A stretch of DNA of 64,000 nucleotides from Myxococcus qinghaiensis (lineage in GTDB: Bacteria; Myxococcota; Myxococcia; Myxococcales; Myxococcaceae), in NCBI RefSeq assembly GCF_024198215.1, contig NZ_JAKCFA010000009.1, positions 248,001 to 312,000 on the forward strand, read 5' to 3'. Position 1 is the stretch's first letter; every line of letters begins with the position of its first letter. Under the pieces are notes generated by a model. It did no database searches. It was not told where the DNA came from and was given only the letters and a program-made list of their open reading frames with translations. Made by a program: the position numbers and the translations under genes. Shown here piece after piece: positions 44,300 to 53,541 of this stretch.

Positions 44300-45085
44300 C
44301 TACGCGGCAGACACCGCCACGGAGCCCAGGCCCTCCACGACAAGCCGCACCCGGTCTCCGGGCTGGAGCATGTGCGCGGCCGTGGCGGCGCCCGCCAGGA
44401 CGATGCTGCCGGCGGGGAGCACCTGGCCCCGCTCGGCGAGCAGCGCGCACAGCTGCACCACGGACAGCACCGGGTCCCCGGAGATGGCGTCCGAGCGGGC
44501 CGACTGCACCAGCGCGTCGTTCACCGACATCTTCATCTCCAGGCGCGTCAGGTCCAGCGCGCGCGGCGAGCGCTCCTCCTCCCCCAGGACGAACAGCGAG
44601 GAGGACGAGTTGTCCGCCACCACGTCCGGCAGGGAGAAGTACTTGAAGTCGCGGTAGCGCGAGTCGAGGATCTCCATCGCGGCGAACACGGACTCGCACG
44701 CGTCCAGCGCCTCCTCGCGCGTCACCGTCCCGCGCAGCTCGCGCGCGGTGCGGAACGCGATCTCCGGCTCGATTTTCGGGTGGATGCCCCGCCCCAGTTG
44801 AATCACGCCGTCCGCCGCCACGCGCATCCGGTCCGTGAGGACGCCGTACACCGGCGAGTCCAGGTTCATCTGCCTGCGCTTGGCCTCGGACGTCAGGCCC
44901 ATCTTCAGGCCGACGACGCGCTCACCCGCTGCCAGGCGGAGCTGGAGGCCCGCCTCCTGGACGGCGTAGGCCTCCGGCAGCGTGAGCTGGGGCAGCTCGT
45001 TCGTGAGCGGCGGGAGCTCGCGCCGCTCTCGCCGGGCGTCGTCCAGGCGTCGGGCCAGCTCCGAGGGGTCCACGGTCTGCGTCAT
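44300..45085 (-). CDS. nbaG: 4-oxalocrotonate decarboxylase / 2-keto-4-pentenoate hydratase family
   Basis: A 261-residue member of the fumarylacetoacetase/DmpE-DmpH fold. GLKMGLTS, PVYGVLTDRM, PKIEPEIAF (metal-ligand Glu residues), AMEILDSRY and DNSSSSLFVLG are characteristic of the decarboxylase that turns 4-oxalocrotonate into 2-oxopent-4-enoate. ATG 45085 has GGAGAGGG in front. The substrate assignment is supported by the 2-aminomuconate pathway genes 4 kb away (48.8-52.3 kb), where this step comes after the deaminase. DmpE-type hydratase is the alternative. Confidence 0.85.
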   Translation of the reverse strand: MTQTVDPSELARRLDDARRERRELPPLTNELPQLTLPEAYAVQEAGLQLRLAAGERVVGLKMGLTSEAKRRQMNLDSPVYGVLTDRMRVAADGVIQLGRGIHPKIEPEIAFRTARELRGTVTREEALDACESVFAAMEILDSRYRDFKYFSLPDVVADNSSSSLFVLGEEERSPRALDLTRLEMKMSVNDALVQSARSDAISGDPVLSVVQLCALLAERGQVLPAGSIVLAGAATAAHMLQPGDRVRLVVEGLGSVAVSAA

Positions 45086-45305
45086 TGCATCCCTCTCCAG
45101 GTGGGGTGTAGCGGGGCGGCGCAGCAGAGCACGGCCAGAAGCCCCAGGCGAGGCGGCTGATGCGCGGGTTGTCCGGCTCCGGGGTATAAGCCGCGCCACC
45201 GGAGGCACGGGGCTTCCGGGGACTGGAATCACCAGGTCGACGTGCTGCATAACCCCGGTTGTGGCCCCCGGCCGGGCGGGCATCCCGAAGCAAGGACTCC
45301 ACTTC

Positions 45306-45917
45306 ATGCGATATCTCTGGCTCTTCGCGGCAGTGCTTCTTCCCACCACGTTGGCGTTCGCGGACGAGACGCCCGGGCGGCACACCCACGACGGCTTCTA
45401 CCTGCGCGGCCAGCTGGGCATCGGCTACACGCGCGCCGAGGCGAAGGACCTCGACCTGGCCATCAAGGGCGCCTCCGGCTCCCTCAACCTGGAGCTGGGC
45501 TACGCCCTCATCGACAACTTCATCATCTACGGAAAGCTCTTCGGCACCTCGACGACGAACCCGGACCTCGAAGTGGGCGACGTCACGATTGAAGGTGACG
45601 AGGACGACGACGTCGCCAGCAACTACGCGGGGCTGGGCTTGGGCGTCACGTACTACTTCATGCCCGTCAACCTCTACATCTCCGGCGCGGTGGTGGCCAA
45701 CCAGCTCAGCGTCACGCAGGACGGCGAGCGCGAGGGAGAGACGGACTCCGGCGTGGGCGTGCACCTGGGCCTGGGCAAGGAGTGGTGGGTGAGCGACAAC
45801 TGGGGCATCGGCATCGGCGGCGAGGTGGCGCTGGGCCGCATCCGCAGCAACGAGAACGACGGCGACGACTGGGACATCACCAGCTTCTCGCTGCTCTTCA
45901 CCGCCACCTTCAACTGA
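45306..45917 (+). CDS. Outer-membrane beta-barrel protein (OmpA/OmpW-like size)
   Basis: A 203-residue exported protein. The signal peptide MRYLWLFAAVLLPTTLAFA is followed by alternating strands (GFYLRGQLGIGYTRAE, GSLNLELGYALIDNFIIYGKLFGTS, NYAGLGLGVTYYF, GVHLGLGKEWWVSDNWGIGIGGEVALG) and ends in a C-terminal Phe-Asn after SFSLLFTATF, typical of eight-stranded barrels. Acidic loops (EGDEDDDV) probably face outward. Its role is unknown. It is divergent from the decarboxylase and ends in a strong terminator. Confidence 0.85.
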   Translation: MRYLWLFAAVLLPTTLAFADETPGRHTHDGFYLRGQLGIGYTRAEAKDLDLAIKGASGSLNLELGYALIDNFIIYGKLFGTSTTNPDLEVGDVTIEGDEDDDVASNYAGLGLGVTYYFMPVNLYISGAVVANQLSVTQDGEREGETDSGVGVHLGLGKEWWVSDNWGIGIGGEVALGRIRSNENDGDDWDITSFSLLFTATFN

Positions 45918-45933
45918 TTGTCGGCCTTTGGGT

Positions 45934-45971
45934 GGCCGTGACGCCTCCGCTCTCACGGACGCGTCACGGCC
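45934..45971. terminator. Terminator between barrel protein and SDR
   Basis: An 11-bp perfect stem, GGCCGTGACGC (45934-45944) with GCGTCACGGCC (45961-45971), 16-nt loop, between two convergent genes. Probably bidirectional. Confidence 0.7.
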
Positions 45972-45980
45972 CCCGGAGCA

Positions 45981-46763
45981 TCAGGCCTGCTGGTTGAGGC
46001 CCGCGGCGATGGCGGTCGCCGCGGAGCGCGGGCTGAAGCGCACCATGAAGGAGGCCATGACATTGAGCGCGCCGTGCACGGCCAGCACCTTCCCGCGCAT
46101 CATCGCCTTGTAGGCGTGCTCCACCACGTCCTCGGGCTTCGCCACGCCGGAGCGCTGGAACAGGCGGCTCTTGTCATTGCCCGCGCGCTGGGCGAACTCC
46201 GTCTGCGTCGCGCCGGGGCAGGAGCACGTCACCGTCACGCCCGTGCCCTTCAGCTCGTACGACAGCGCCTCCGACAGCGACACGACGAACGCCTTCGTCG
46301 CGTAGTACGTGGACATGTAGGGCCCGGCCTGGAACGCGGCGGTGGAGGCCACGTTGAGGATGCGGCCCTGGCCGCGCTCGCGCATGGGCCTGGCGAACAG
46401 GTGCGCCAGCTTCAGGAGCGCGGTGCAGTTGACCTGCACCATCTCCGCCTCGCGCTTCACGTCCTGGTCCAGGAAGGGGCCGGAGGTGCCGAAGCCCGCG
46501 TTGTTGACGAGGAAGTCCACCGTCAGCCCGCGCTCGGCCACCTGCGCGAAGAGCTGCTCGGGGGCCTCCGGCTTCGCCAGGTCCGCGGGCAGCACGTGGG
46601 CCTTCACCCCGTGCTCCTTCTCCAGCGCGGCGGCGAGTTCTTCCAGCTTCGAGGCGCCGCGTGCGACGAGGATGACGTCGTGCCCGTCCCGGGCGAAGCG
46701 CCGCGCGAAATGCACTCCGAGGCCAGCCGAGGCTCCGGTGATGAGGGCCACCTTGCGTGACAT
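45981..46763 (-). CDS. Short-chain dehydrogenase/reductase (DltE/YqjQ-like)
   Basis: A 260-residue classical SDR with NAD(P)-binding TGASAGLG, LVNNAGFG, catalytic Ser in NVASTAAF and Tyr-x-x-x-Lys in YYATK. The Arg in LVARGASKL suggests NADP preference. The C-terminal segment (VHGALNVMASFMVRFSPRSAATAIAAGL) is hydrophobic and typical of membrane-associated members of this subgroup. Start ATG 46763 follows GGGAGG. Substrate unknown; it is 42 bp downstream of a histidine-kinase gene on the same strand. Confidence 0.9.
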   Translation of the reverse strand: MSRKVALITGASAGLGVHFARRFARDGHDVILVARGASKLEELAAALEKEHGVKAHVLPADLAKPEAPEQLFAQVAERGLTVDFLVNNAGFGTSGPFLDQDVKREAEMVQVNCTALLKLAHLFARPMRERGQGRILNVASTAAFQAGPYMSTYYATKAFVVSLSEALSYELKGTGVTVTCSCPGATQTEFAQRAGNDKSRLFQRSGVAKPEDVVEHAYKAMMRGKVLAVHGALNVMASFMVRFSPRSAATAIAAGLNQQA

Positions 46764-46805
46764 GTTGTTTCCTCCCAGCGCCCTTATAGCCGAGCGCCGG
46801 GCGAC

Positions 46806-48551
46806 TCACGCATTCGCGGCGGCTTCGCGCCGGGGGAGCGTGACTTCGAAGCGGCTGCCCAGCTCCGGCTCGCTGCGCACCTGGATGTCGCCGCCGTGGG
46901 CTTCGACAATCTGCCGGGTGATGTAGAGCCCCAGCCCCAGCCCTCCATAGTGGCGCTCGCTGACGGCGCGGCCGAAGCGCTCGAAGATGTGCGTCTGGTA
47001 CTCGCGCGCGATGCCGATGCCCGAGTCCTCCACGCACAGCACCACCCGCTCCGCTTCGCCCCGGAGCGCGACGTGCACGGGCTGACCCGCGCCGTACTTC
47101 ACCGCGTTGGCGAGCAGGTTCGTCAGCACCTGCTCCAGCCTGATCCGGTCCCAGTGCCCGCGCACGTCGCCCCGCACGGACACCGAGATGGGGCTGCCGG
47201 CCTGGCTGGCGGGGACGGCCAGGCGGTCCTTCGCCTCGCGCGTCAGCGCCTCCAGGTCCACGTCCTCGCGGTGCAGCACCAGCCTGCCGCTGGACAGGCG
47301 CGACACGTCCAGCAACCCGTGGACGAGCCCCGACAGCTTGTCCACCTGGCGCTGGACGACGTCGAGCTGCGAGATGACCAGCGGCGTGGGGAGGAAGGGC
47401 CGGTCCTTGCGCGTCTGCCGTCGCAGCCACTGGAGGCGGAGCTGGAGCGGGGTGAGGGGCGTCTTGAGCTCGTGGCTGGCCACGGCGAGGAACTCGTCGC
47501 GCAGGCGCACGGAGCGGCGCGCCTCGCGGTACAGCCGGGCGTTGTCCACGAGCAGCGCGGCGCGGCGGGCCAGGTCCTGCGCCGTCTCCAAGTCTGTCTG
47601 GTTGTAGTGGCGCGAGGGGCGCACCGCGAGGAAGGTGAGCGCGCCCAGCGAGCGGCCGCGCGCGAGCAGCGGCACGGAGAGGATTTCGTGGAAGCCCACC
47701 TCGCGCATCGTCTCGAAGTGGGCCTCGCTCACCGACACGCGGCGCAGCCAGGCCTCGTTGACGTCGTCCACCAGGAGGGATTCGGCGTGACGGACCACGG
47801 GGGAGGTGGGGTGCCTGCTGCCCTCCGGTCCGGTGGGGAAGCGCCGCACGCGCTGGGCGAGCGCGTCCTGGCTGGGGTCGGCGTGCGCCACCGACACGCG
47901 CTGCACGGTGCCCGTCTCGTCCAGGATATCGACGAAGCACCAGTCCGCGAGGATGGGGACACAGAGCCGGGCCAGGGTGTCCAGCGTGGCCTTGGGGTCC
48001 AACGAGGAGGAGGCCAACAGGCGACTGGCGTCCGCGAGGAAGGCCGCGCGCTGCTCCGCCGACTCCGCCTCCGCGCGAGCGTGCTGTTCCTCTCGAAGGA
48101 GGCGCGCGGACTCCAGCGCCAGTCCCGCCAGCCGGGCGAGTCGGTGGAGCGCCAGCTCGTCCTCGCGGCTGAAGTCGCCCACCTCCCGGTCGAAGAGGTA
48201 GAGCACGCCCGCGCTCGAAGGAAGGGACACGGACAGCCTGCCGCGAGGCTCCCCGCGCGAGGCGCGACGCTCCCTCGACGTGCGACCTGGCTCCTCGCTC
48301 GACGGCACCACGTAGCCGCCCCAGACCTCGTAGGCCCGTGAGAGCGACGTGACGCTCGCCCCCCGCGTCTTCCCAGGAGCGGGCGACAGGACGACGGTCG
48401 CCTGGTGGGCGCGCGTCAGGCGGCGGGCGATCTCCACGAGCACGGCGAGCGCCTCTTCGACCGTCGCGGCCGACAGGAGCTGCCTCGAGTCCGCATCCTC
48501 CGCCGCGCGCGCTTCCTCCATGGACATGGGCGCGACAGGTTCCATCGGCAT
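46806..48551 (-). CDS. Sensor histidine kinase with two GAF domains
   Basis: A 581-residue soluble kinase. Two GAF-like regions occupy residues about 25-160 and 175-335 (ILADWCFVDILDETG, FHEILSVPLLARGRSLGALTFLA), separated by a helix LEEQHARAEAESAEQ-like. The phosphoacceptor His360 is in AVASHELKTPLTPLQLRLQ, and the ATPase domain has NLLANAVKYG, CVEDSGIGI and GGLGLGLYITRQIVEAHGG. ATG 48551 or the Met at 48521 could start it. No receiver gene is next to it. It separates the decarboxylase from the other kynurenine genes. Confidence 0.92.
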   Translation of the reverse strand: MPMEPVAPMSMEEARAAEDADSRQLLSAATVEEALAVLVEIARRLTRAHQATVVLSPAPGKTRGASVTSLSRAYEVWGGYVVPSSEEPGRTSRERRASRGEPRGRLSVSLPSSAGVLYLFDREVGDFSREDELALHRLARLAGLALESARLLREEQHARAEAESAEQRAAFLADASRLLASSSLDPKATLDTLARLCVPILADWCFVDILDETGTVQRVSVAHADPSQDALAQRVRRFPTGPEGSRHPTSPVVRHAESLLVDDVNEAWLRRVSVSEAHFETMREVGFHEILSVPLLARGRSLGALTFLAVRPSRHYNQTDLETAQDLARRAALLVDNARLYREARRSVRLRDEFLAVASHELKTPLTPLQLRLQWLRRQTRKDRPFLPTPLVISQLDVVQRQVDKLSGLVHGLLDVSRLSSGRLVLHREDVDLEALTREAKDRLAVPASQAGSPISVSVRGDVRGHWDRIRLEQVLTNLLANAVKYGAGQPVHVALRGEAERVVLCVEDSGIGIAREYQTHIFERFGRAVSERHYGGLGLGLYITRQIVEAHGGDIQVRSEPELGSRFEVTLPRREAAANA

Positions 48552-48836
48552 GTTCGACTCCCCTTGGGCTCAACCCCCGTCCGGTCCTTGGCCCCTCCGG
48601 TGTGACGAGGGGCTTCAACGCCCGCTCCCCCTCCGGCCAGGCCAGGCCGTCAGGCGTTTGACGCGAGCGGACGACACGGACGAGAGCGCTTGCCGCAATG
48701 CTGGTGACGGCTCCGTCGGTTGCGTACATTGCGCCCCGTTCGACCCCGGTTCGCGCGGTCCCCCTCCCTCTCGGCGACCGAGGAGGCGGGCGCCCGTGAG
48801 CGGCTCGTGGGGCGGGCACGCACGGAGGGTCCGGCC

Positions 48837-50279
48837 ATGGAGAAGGTGCTCAACTACATCGGTGGGGAGCTGTTGCCCGCCCGCGGTGGCCAGTGGCTGG
48901 ACAAGCCGGAGCCCGCGACGGGGAAGACGTACGCGCAGGTGCCGGACTCGGACGCCACCGACGTCCAGCACGCGGTGGAGGCCGCCGCGCGCGCCTTCCC
49001 GGCCTGGTCCGCCACGCCCGCCGCCGAGCGCTCCCGCCTGATTCGCCGCCTGGCCGACGCCATCCGGGCCCGACTGGGTGACTTCGCCCGCGCGGAGTCC
49101 ATCGACTCCGGCAAGCCGCTGTCCGTGGCGGCGAACGTGGACATCCCGCGCAGCATCCTCAACTTCGAGTTCTTCGCGGATGCTGTCACGCAGTTCTCAA
49201 GCGAAGCGCACGCCACCGACGGCGTGGCGCTCAACTACACGCTGCGCTCGCCCCTGGGCGTGGTGGGCTGCATCTCGCCGTGGAACCTGCCGCTGTATCT
49301 GCTGACGTGGAAGCTGGCGCCCGCGCTGGCCATCGGCAACTGCGTGGTGGCGAAGCCCTCCGAAGTCACGCCGATGACGGCCTATCTGCTGTCCCAGGTC
49401 TGCCGCGAGGTCGGCCTGCCGCCCGGGGTGCTCAACGTCGTCCACGGCCTGGGCCCCAAGGTGGGCGCGGCCATGAGCCAGCATCCGGACATCGCCGCCA
49501 TCTCCTTCACGGGCAGCACCCGCGTGGGCTCGGAGATTGCGCGCGTGGCGGCGCCGAACTTCAAGAAGCTGTCGCTGGAGATGGGCGGGAAGAACCCGAA
49601 CGTCATCTTCGAGGACTGCGACTTCGAGGAGGCGCTGGCTACGACGGTGCGCTCCTCGTTCTCCAACCAGGGACAGATTTGCCTCTGCGGCCCGCGCATC
49701 TTCGTGCAGCGCCCGATTTACGAGCGCTTCAAGGACGCGCTGGTGGCGCGCACGCGGGCGCTCAAGGTGGGTGACCCGCTGGAGGCCAGCACCGAGCAGG
49801 GCGCGCTGGTGTCGCAGCAGCACTTCGACAAGGTGATGGGCTACATCGACCTGGCGAAGCAGGAGGGCGGGCGCGTCCTCACGGGAGGACGGCGCGCGAG
49901 CCTGTCCGGCCGCTGCGCCGAGGGTTGGTTCGTGGAGCCCACGCTCATCGAGGGCCTGGACGCGGCGTGCCGCACCAACCAGGAGGAGATTTTCGGCCCG
50001 GTGGCCACGCTCATCCCCTTCGACAAGGAGGAGGAGGTGCTCGCGTGGGCCAACTCCACGAAGTACGGGCTGGCCGCCAGCGTGTGGACGAAGGACGTGA
50101 CGCGGGCGCACCGCTTCGCCTCCCGGCTGCACAGCGGCATCGTCTGGGTGAACTGCTGGATGCTGCGCGACTTGCGCACGCCGTTCGGCGGGGTGAAGGA
50201 CTCGGGCGTGGGACGCGAGGGCGGGTGGGAAGCGCTGCGCTTCTTCACCGAGCCGAAGAACGTGTGCATCAAGCTGTGA
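48837..50279 (+). CDS. nbaE: 2-aminomuconate-6-semialdehyde dehydrogenase
   Basis: An NAD-dependent aldehyde dehydrogenase of 480 residues. The active-site Cys is in NQGQICLCGPRIFV, the general-base Glu in LEMGGKNPNVIFED, and the NAD-binding GSTRVGSEIA is intact. The family converts 2-aminomuconate semialdehyde to 2-aminomuconate; the specific role is supported by the six downstream pathway genes. ATG 48837 starts MEKVLNYIGGEL; the frame is open 39 codons further upstream without homology. First gene of the kynurenine operon, 22 bp before the deaminase. Confidence 0.9.
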   Translation: MEKVLNYIGGELLPARGGQWLDKPEPATGKTYAQVPDSDATDVQHAVEAAARAFPAWSATPAAERSRLIRRLADAIRARLGDFARAESIDSGKPLSVAANVDIPRSILNFEFFADAVTQFSSEAHATDGVALNYTLRSPLGVVGCISPWNLPLYLLTWKLAPALAIGNCVVAKPSEVTPMTAYLLSQVCREVGLPPGVLNVVHGLGPKVGAAMSQHPDIAAISFTGSTRVGSEIARVAAPNFKKLSLEMGGKNPNVIFEDCDFEEALATTVRSSFSNQGQICLCGPRIFVQRPIYERFKDALVARTRALKVGDPLEASTEQGALVSQQHFDKVMGYIDLAKQEGGRVLTGGRRASLSGRCAEGWFVEPTLIEGLDAACRTNQEEIFGPVATLIPFDKEEEVLAWANSTKYGLAASVWTKDVTRAHRFASRLHSGIVWVNCWMLRDLRTPFGGVKDSGVGREGGWEALRFFTEPKNVCIKL

Positions 50280-50300
50280 CGCGCCGGACGGAGACACGAC

Positions 50301-50729
50301 GTGAGCACCAGTGAGCGAGTCGATTCCCAGAAGGCCCCGGAGCCGGTGGGCCTGTATCCCCACGCACGGCGCGTGGGCAACTTGTTGTTCCTGTCGGGCG
50401 TGGGTCCGCGCGAGCGCGGGACGAAGAAGATTCCCGGCGTGGAGCTGGATGCCGAGGGCAACATCACCTCGTACGACATCGAGGCGCAGTGCCACTCGGT
50501 GTTCCGCAACGTCCGCTACATCCTGGAGGACGCGGGCTCGTCCTGGGACAAGCTGGTGGACGTCACGGTGTACCTGACGGACATGAAGAAGGACTTCCCC
50601 ACGTACAACCGGCTGTGGGCGGAGTACTTCAAGGACAACCCGCCGTGCAGGACGACGCTCGAAATCAATCGGCTGCCCACGCCCATTGCCATCGAGCTCA
50701 AGTGCATCGCCACCATCGGAGACGACTGA
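50301..50729 (+). CDS. nbaF: RidA-family 2-aminomuconate deaminase
   Basis: A 142-residue RidA/YjgF fold protein. The conserved Arg is in PCRTTLEINRLPTPIAIELKCIA, and LFLSGVGPRERGT corresponds to the substrate pocket. In nitrobenzoate and kynurenine pathways this subfamily hydrolyses 2-aminomuconate to 4-oxalocrotonate and ammonia. GTG 50301 is the start, 22 bp after the dehydrogenase. Its stop abuts the next ATG with no gap. Generic enamine deaminase would be the alternative, but context favours the pathway role. Confidence 0.9.
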   Translation: MSTSERVDSQKAPEPVGLYPHARRVGNLLFLSGVGPRERGTKKIPGVELDAEGNITSYDIEAQCHSVFRNVRYILEDAGSSWDKLVDVTVYLTDMKKDFPTYNRLWAEYFKDNPPCRTTLEINRLPTPIAIELKCIATIGDD

Positions 50730-51254
50730 ATGGGCCGCCTGACCCCCATCAACTTCAAGAAGTGGATTGATGAGCACCGCCACCTGCTCAAGCCGCCCGT
50801 CGGCAACCAGCAGGTGTGGGCAGACCGCGAGTTCATGGTCACCGTGGTCGGCGGCCCCAACTCCCGCACGGACTTCCACATCAACGAGGGCGAGGAGTTC
50901 TTCTACCAGTTGGAGGGCACCATCAACCTGCGCGTGCTCGACGACGGCAAGCCCGTGGACATCCCCATCTCCGAGGGCGACATCTTCCTGTTGCCGCCCA
51001 AGGTGCCGCACTCGCCGCAGCGTCCCGCCGGCACGGTGGGCCTGGTGCTGGAGCGCCGCCGCCTGGCCGGAGAGCTGGACGGCTTCATGTGGCTGTGCCC
51101 CTCGTGTGGCGAGAAGCTCTATGAGGAGTTCGTGCACGTCACCAATCTGGTGACGCAGCTGCCGCCCATCTTCGAGCACTTCTACGGCAACCCCGACAAC
51201 TGCACCTGCAAGAAGTGCGGGACGAAGGTCACCAAGGAAGGGCCGAAGCGTTGA
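50730..51254 (+). CDS. nbaC: 3-hydroxyanthranilate 3,4-dioxygenase
   Basis: A 174-residue cupin that opens the ring of 3-hydroxyanthranilate to 2-amino-3-carboxymuconate semialdehyde. Iron ligands are visible as DFHINEGEEFFYQ (His, Glu) and LLPPKVPHSPQRP (His). The bacterial-type rubredoxin-like second metal site is complete, with CPSCGEKLY and CTCKKCGTKV. ATG 50730 directly follows the deaminase stop. The stop overlaps the TTG start of the decarboxylase (TTGA, 51251-51254). Confidence 0.96.
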   Translation: MGRLTPINFKKWIDEHRHLLKPPVGNQQVWADREFMVTVVGGPNSRTDFHINEGEEFFYQLEGTINLRVLDDGKPVDIPISEGDIFLLPPKVPHSPQRPAGTVGLVLERRRLAGELDGFMWLCPSCGEKLYEEFVHVTNLVTQLPPIFEHFYGNPDNCTCKKCGTKVTKEGPKR

Positions 51255-52267
51255 AGGTCGACATCCACACGCACCTGTTGCCGGAGAAGCTGCCGCGCTT
51301 CGCGGAGCGCTATGGCTATGGCGGCTTCATCACGCTGGACCACCACCAGCCGTGCCGCGCGCGGATGCTGCGCGACGACGGGAAGTTCTTCCGCGAGGTG
51401 GAGAGCAACTGCTGGGACCCGGTGAAGCGCATCGAGGAGTGCGACTCGGCGGGTGTCCACGTGCAGGTGATTTCCACCGTGCCGGTGATGTTCAGCTACT
51501 GGACGCAGCCGGAGCACGGGCTGGACCTGTCGCGCTTCCTGAATGACCACGTCGCCTCCGTCGTGCGTGAGCACCCCAAGCGCTTCGTGGGCCTGGGCAC
51601 GGTGCCGCTGCAGTCGCCGGAGCGGGCGATTCGCGAGCTGGAGCGGTGCGTGAAGGACCTGGGGCTGGCGGGCGTGCAGATTGGCAGCCACGTCAACGAC
51701 TGGAACCTCTCCGACGAGAAGCTGTTCCCCTTCTTCGAGGCGGCGAGCGAGCTGGGCGCGTCCATCTTCGTCCACCCGTGGGACATGATGGGCGAGGCGA
51801 AGATGCAGAAGTACTGGCTGCCGTGGCTGGTGGGCATGCCCGCGGAGGTGTCGCTGGCCATGTGCTCGCTCATCTTCGGCGGCGTGCTGGAGCGGCTGCC
51901 CAGGCTGCGCTTCGCCTTCGCGCACGGCGGCGGCTCGTTCCCCGGGACGCTGGGGCGAATCGAGCACGGCTTCGAGGCGCGTCCGGACCTGGTGGCGGTG
52001 GACAACAAGGTGCCGCCGCGCGAGTACCTGGGACGCTTCTGGGTGGACTCGCTGGTGCATGACGCGGACACGCTGCGCTTCATCGTCAAGCTGTTCGGCG
52101 CGGACAAGGTGGCGCTGGGCAGTGACTATCCGTTCCCCCTGGGCGAGCTGCGCCCGGGCACTCTCATCGAATCGCTGAGCGAGCTGGCGCCCGACGCGCG
52201 CGAGCAACTGCTCTGGAAGAACGCCCTGGCATGGCTGGGGCGCTCCCGCGAGGACTTCGCACCATGA
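51251..52267 (+). CDS. nbaD: 2-amino-3-carboxymuconate-6-semialdehyde decarboxylase (ACMSD)
   Basis: A 338-residue amidohydrolase-superfamily decarboxylase. Zinc-site residues are all visible: DIHTHLLPEK (His-x-His), IFVHPWDMMG (His), FAHGGGSFPGTLGR (His) and LGSDYPFPLGE (Asp). It diverts the 3-hydroxyanthranilate product away from quinolinate. TTG 51251 is chosen because it starts exactly at MKVDIHTHL and overlaps the dioxygenase stop by four bases; a GTG further up would extend into that gene. Its stop overlaps the kynureninase ATG. Confidence 0.95.
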   Translation: MKVDIHTHLLPEKLPRFAERYGYGGFITLDHHQPCRARMLRDDGKFFREVESNCWDPVKRIEECDSAGVHVQVISTVPVMFSYWTQPEHGLDLSRFLNDHVASVVREHPKRFVGLGTVPLQSPERAIRELERCVKDLGLAGVQIGSHVNDWNLSDEKLFPFFEAASELGASIFVHPWDMMGEAKMQKYWLPWLVGMPAEVSLAMCSLIFGGVLERLPRLRFAFAHGGGSFPGTLGRIEHGFEARPDLVAVDNKVPPREYLGRFWVDSLVHDADTLRFIVKLFGADKVALGSDYPFPLGELRPGTLIESLSELAPDAREQLLWKNALAWLGRSREDFAP

Positions 52268-53541
52268 CGACGCTTCCCTACGAAGACTCCGAGGACTTCG
52301 CGCGCCGCGCCGACGCGGAGGATGCGCTGCGCACCTTCCGTGACGCGTTCCTCTTCCCTTCCGGCCCTGACGGCAAGCCGGTGGTGTACCTGGCGGGCAA
52401 CTCGCTGGGGCTCCAGCCGCGCAACGCCGCGCGCTACGTGCAGGAGGAGCTGGAGGATTGGGCGAAGCTGGGCGTGGAGGGGCACCACCAGGGGCGACAC
52501 CCGTGGCTGCACTACCACGAACTCGTCACCGAGCAGGCCGCGCGGCTCGTGGGCGCGAAGCCGCAGGAAGTGGTGGTGATGAACACCCTCACGGTGAACC
52601 TGCACCTGATGATGGTGTCGTTCTACCGGCCCACGCGCGGGCGGTTCAAAATCCTGGTGGAGGGTGGCGCGTTTCCGTCGGACCAGTACGCGGTGGCGTC
52701 GCAGGCGCGCTTCCACGGGTATGACCCGCGCGAGGCGGTGCTGGAGCTGAAGCCGCGCCCTGGTGAGGAGACGCTGCGCACCGAGGACATCCTGGCCACG
52801 CTGGACCAGCATGGGCACGAGGTGGCGCTCGTGTTGCTCGGCAGCGTGAACTACCTCACGGGCCAGGCGTTCGACATCGCGGCGATTACGCGCACGGCGC
52901 ACTCGAAGGGGTGCCTCGTCGGGTTCGACCTGGCGCACGGCGCGGGCAACTTGAAGCTGTCGCTGCACGACGACGGGCCGGACTTCGCGGTGTGGTGCTC
53001 GTACAAGTACCTCAACGGCGGCCCGGGGAGCCTGGGCGGGGTGTTCGTCCATGAGCGGCACTCGCGCTCGCGGGACATCCCTCGCTTCGAGGGCTGGTGG
53101 GGGCACGACAAGACGACGCGCTTCCAGATGGGGCCCGACTTCGACCCGATTCCGGGCGCGGAGGGGTGGCAGCTGTCCAACCCGCCCATCCTCCAGCTCG
53201 CGGCGCTGCGCGCGTCGTTCGAGCTGTTCGACAAGGCAGGCATGGAGGCGCTGCGCGCGAAGAGCGAGCGGCTCACGGGGTATCTGGAGTTCCTGTTGGA
53301 CAAGCTGCCGTCCGCCTTCGTGAGAATCACCACGCCGAGGGACCCGAAGCAGCGCGGCGCGCAGCTCTCGTTGCGGTTCAAGGGCGAGGCGCAGGGGATG
53401 CTCAAGCGCCTGGCGGACGCGGGCATCGTCTGCGACTTCCGCAAGCCGGACATCATCCGCGCGGCGCCCGCGCCGCTGTACTGCAACTTCACGGATGTCT
53501 ACCGCTTCGTGAAGACGCTGGAGGTCCATGCCCGTGGGTGA
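52264..53541 (+). CDS. kynU: Kynureninase
   Basis: A 425-residue PLP enzyme that cleaves kynurenine or 3-hydroxykynurenine to (3-hydroxy)anthranilate and alanine. GNSLGLQP near the N-terminus, MNTLTVNLHLMM, FDLAHGAGN (PLP-contacting Asp) and the Schiff-base Lys in CSYKYLNGGPG are in place, as is GWWGHD. ATG 52264 overlaps the ACMSD stop (ATGA). The 3' end overlaps the monooxygenase start by 14 bp. Confidence 0.96.
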   Translation: MTTLPYEDSEDFARRADAEDALRTFRDAFLFPSGPDGKPVVYLAGNSLGLQPRNAARYVQEELEDWAKLGVEGHHQGRHPWLHYHELVTEQAARLVGAKPQEVVVMNTLTVNLHLMMVSFYRPTRGRFKILVEGGAFPSDQYAVASQARFHGYDPREAVLELKPRPGEETLRTEDILATLDQHGHEVALVLLGSVNYLTGQAFDIAAITRTAHSKGCLVGFDLAHGAGNLKLSLHDDGPDFAVWCSYKYLNGGPGSLGGVFVHERHSRSRDIPRFEGWWGHDKTTRFQMGPDFDPIPGAEGWQLSNPPILQLAALRASFELFDKAGMEALRAKSERLTGYLEFLLDKLPSAFVRITTPRDPKQRGAQLSLRFKGEAQGMLKRLADAGIVCDFRKPDIIRAAPAPLYCNFTDVYRFVKTLEVHARG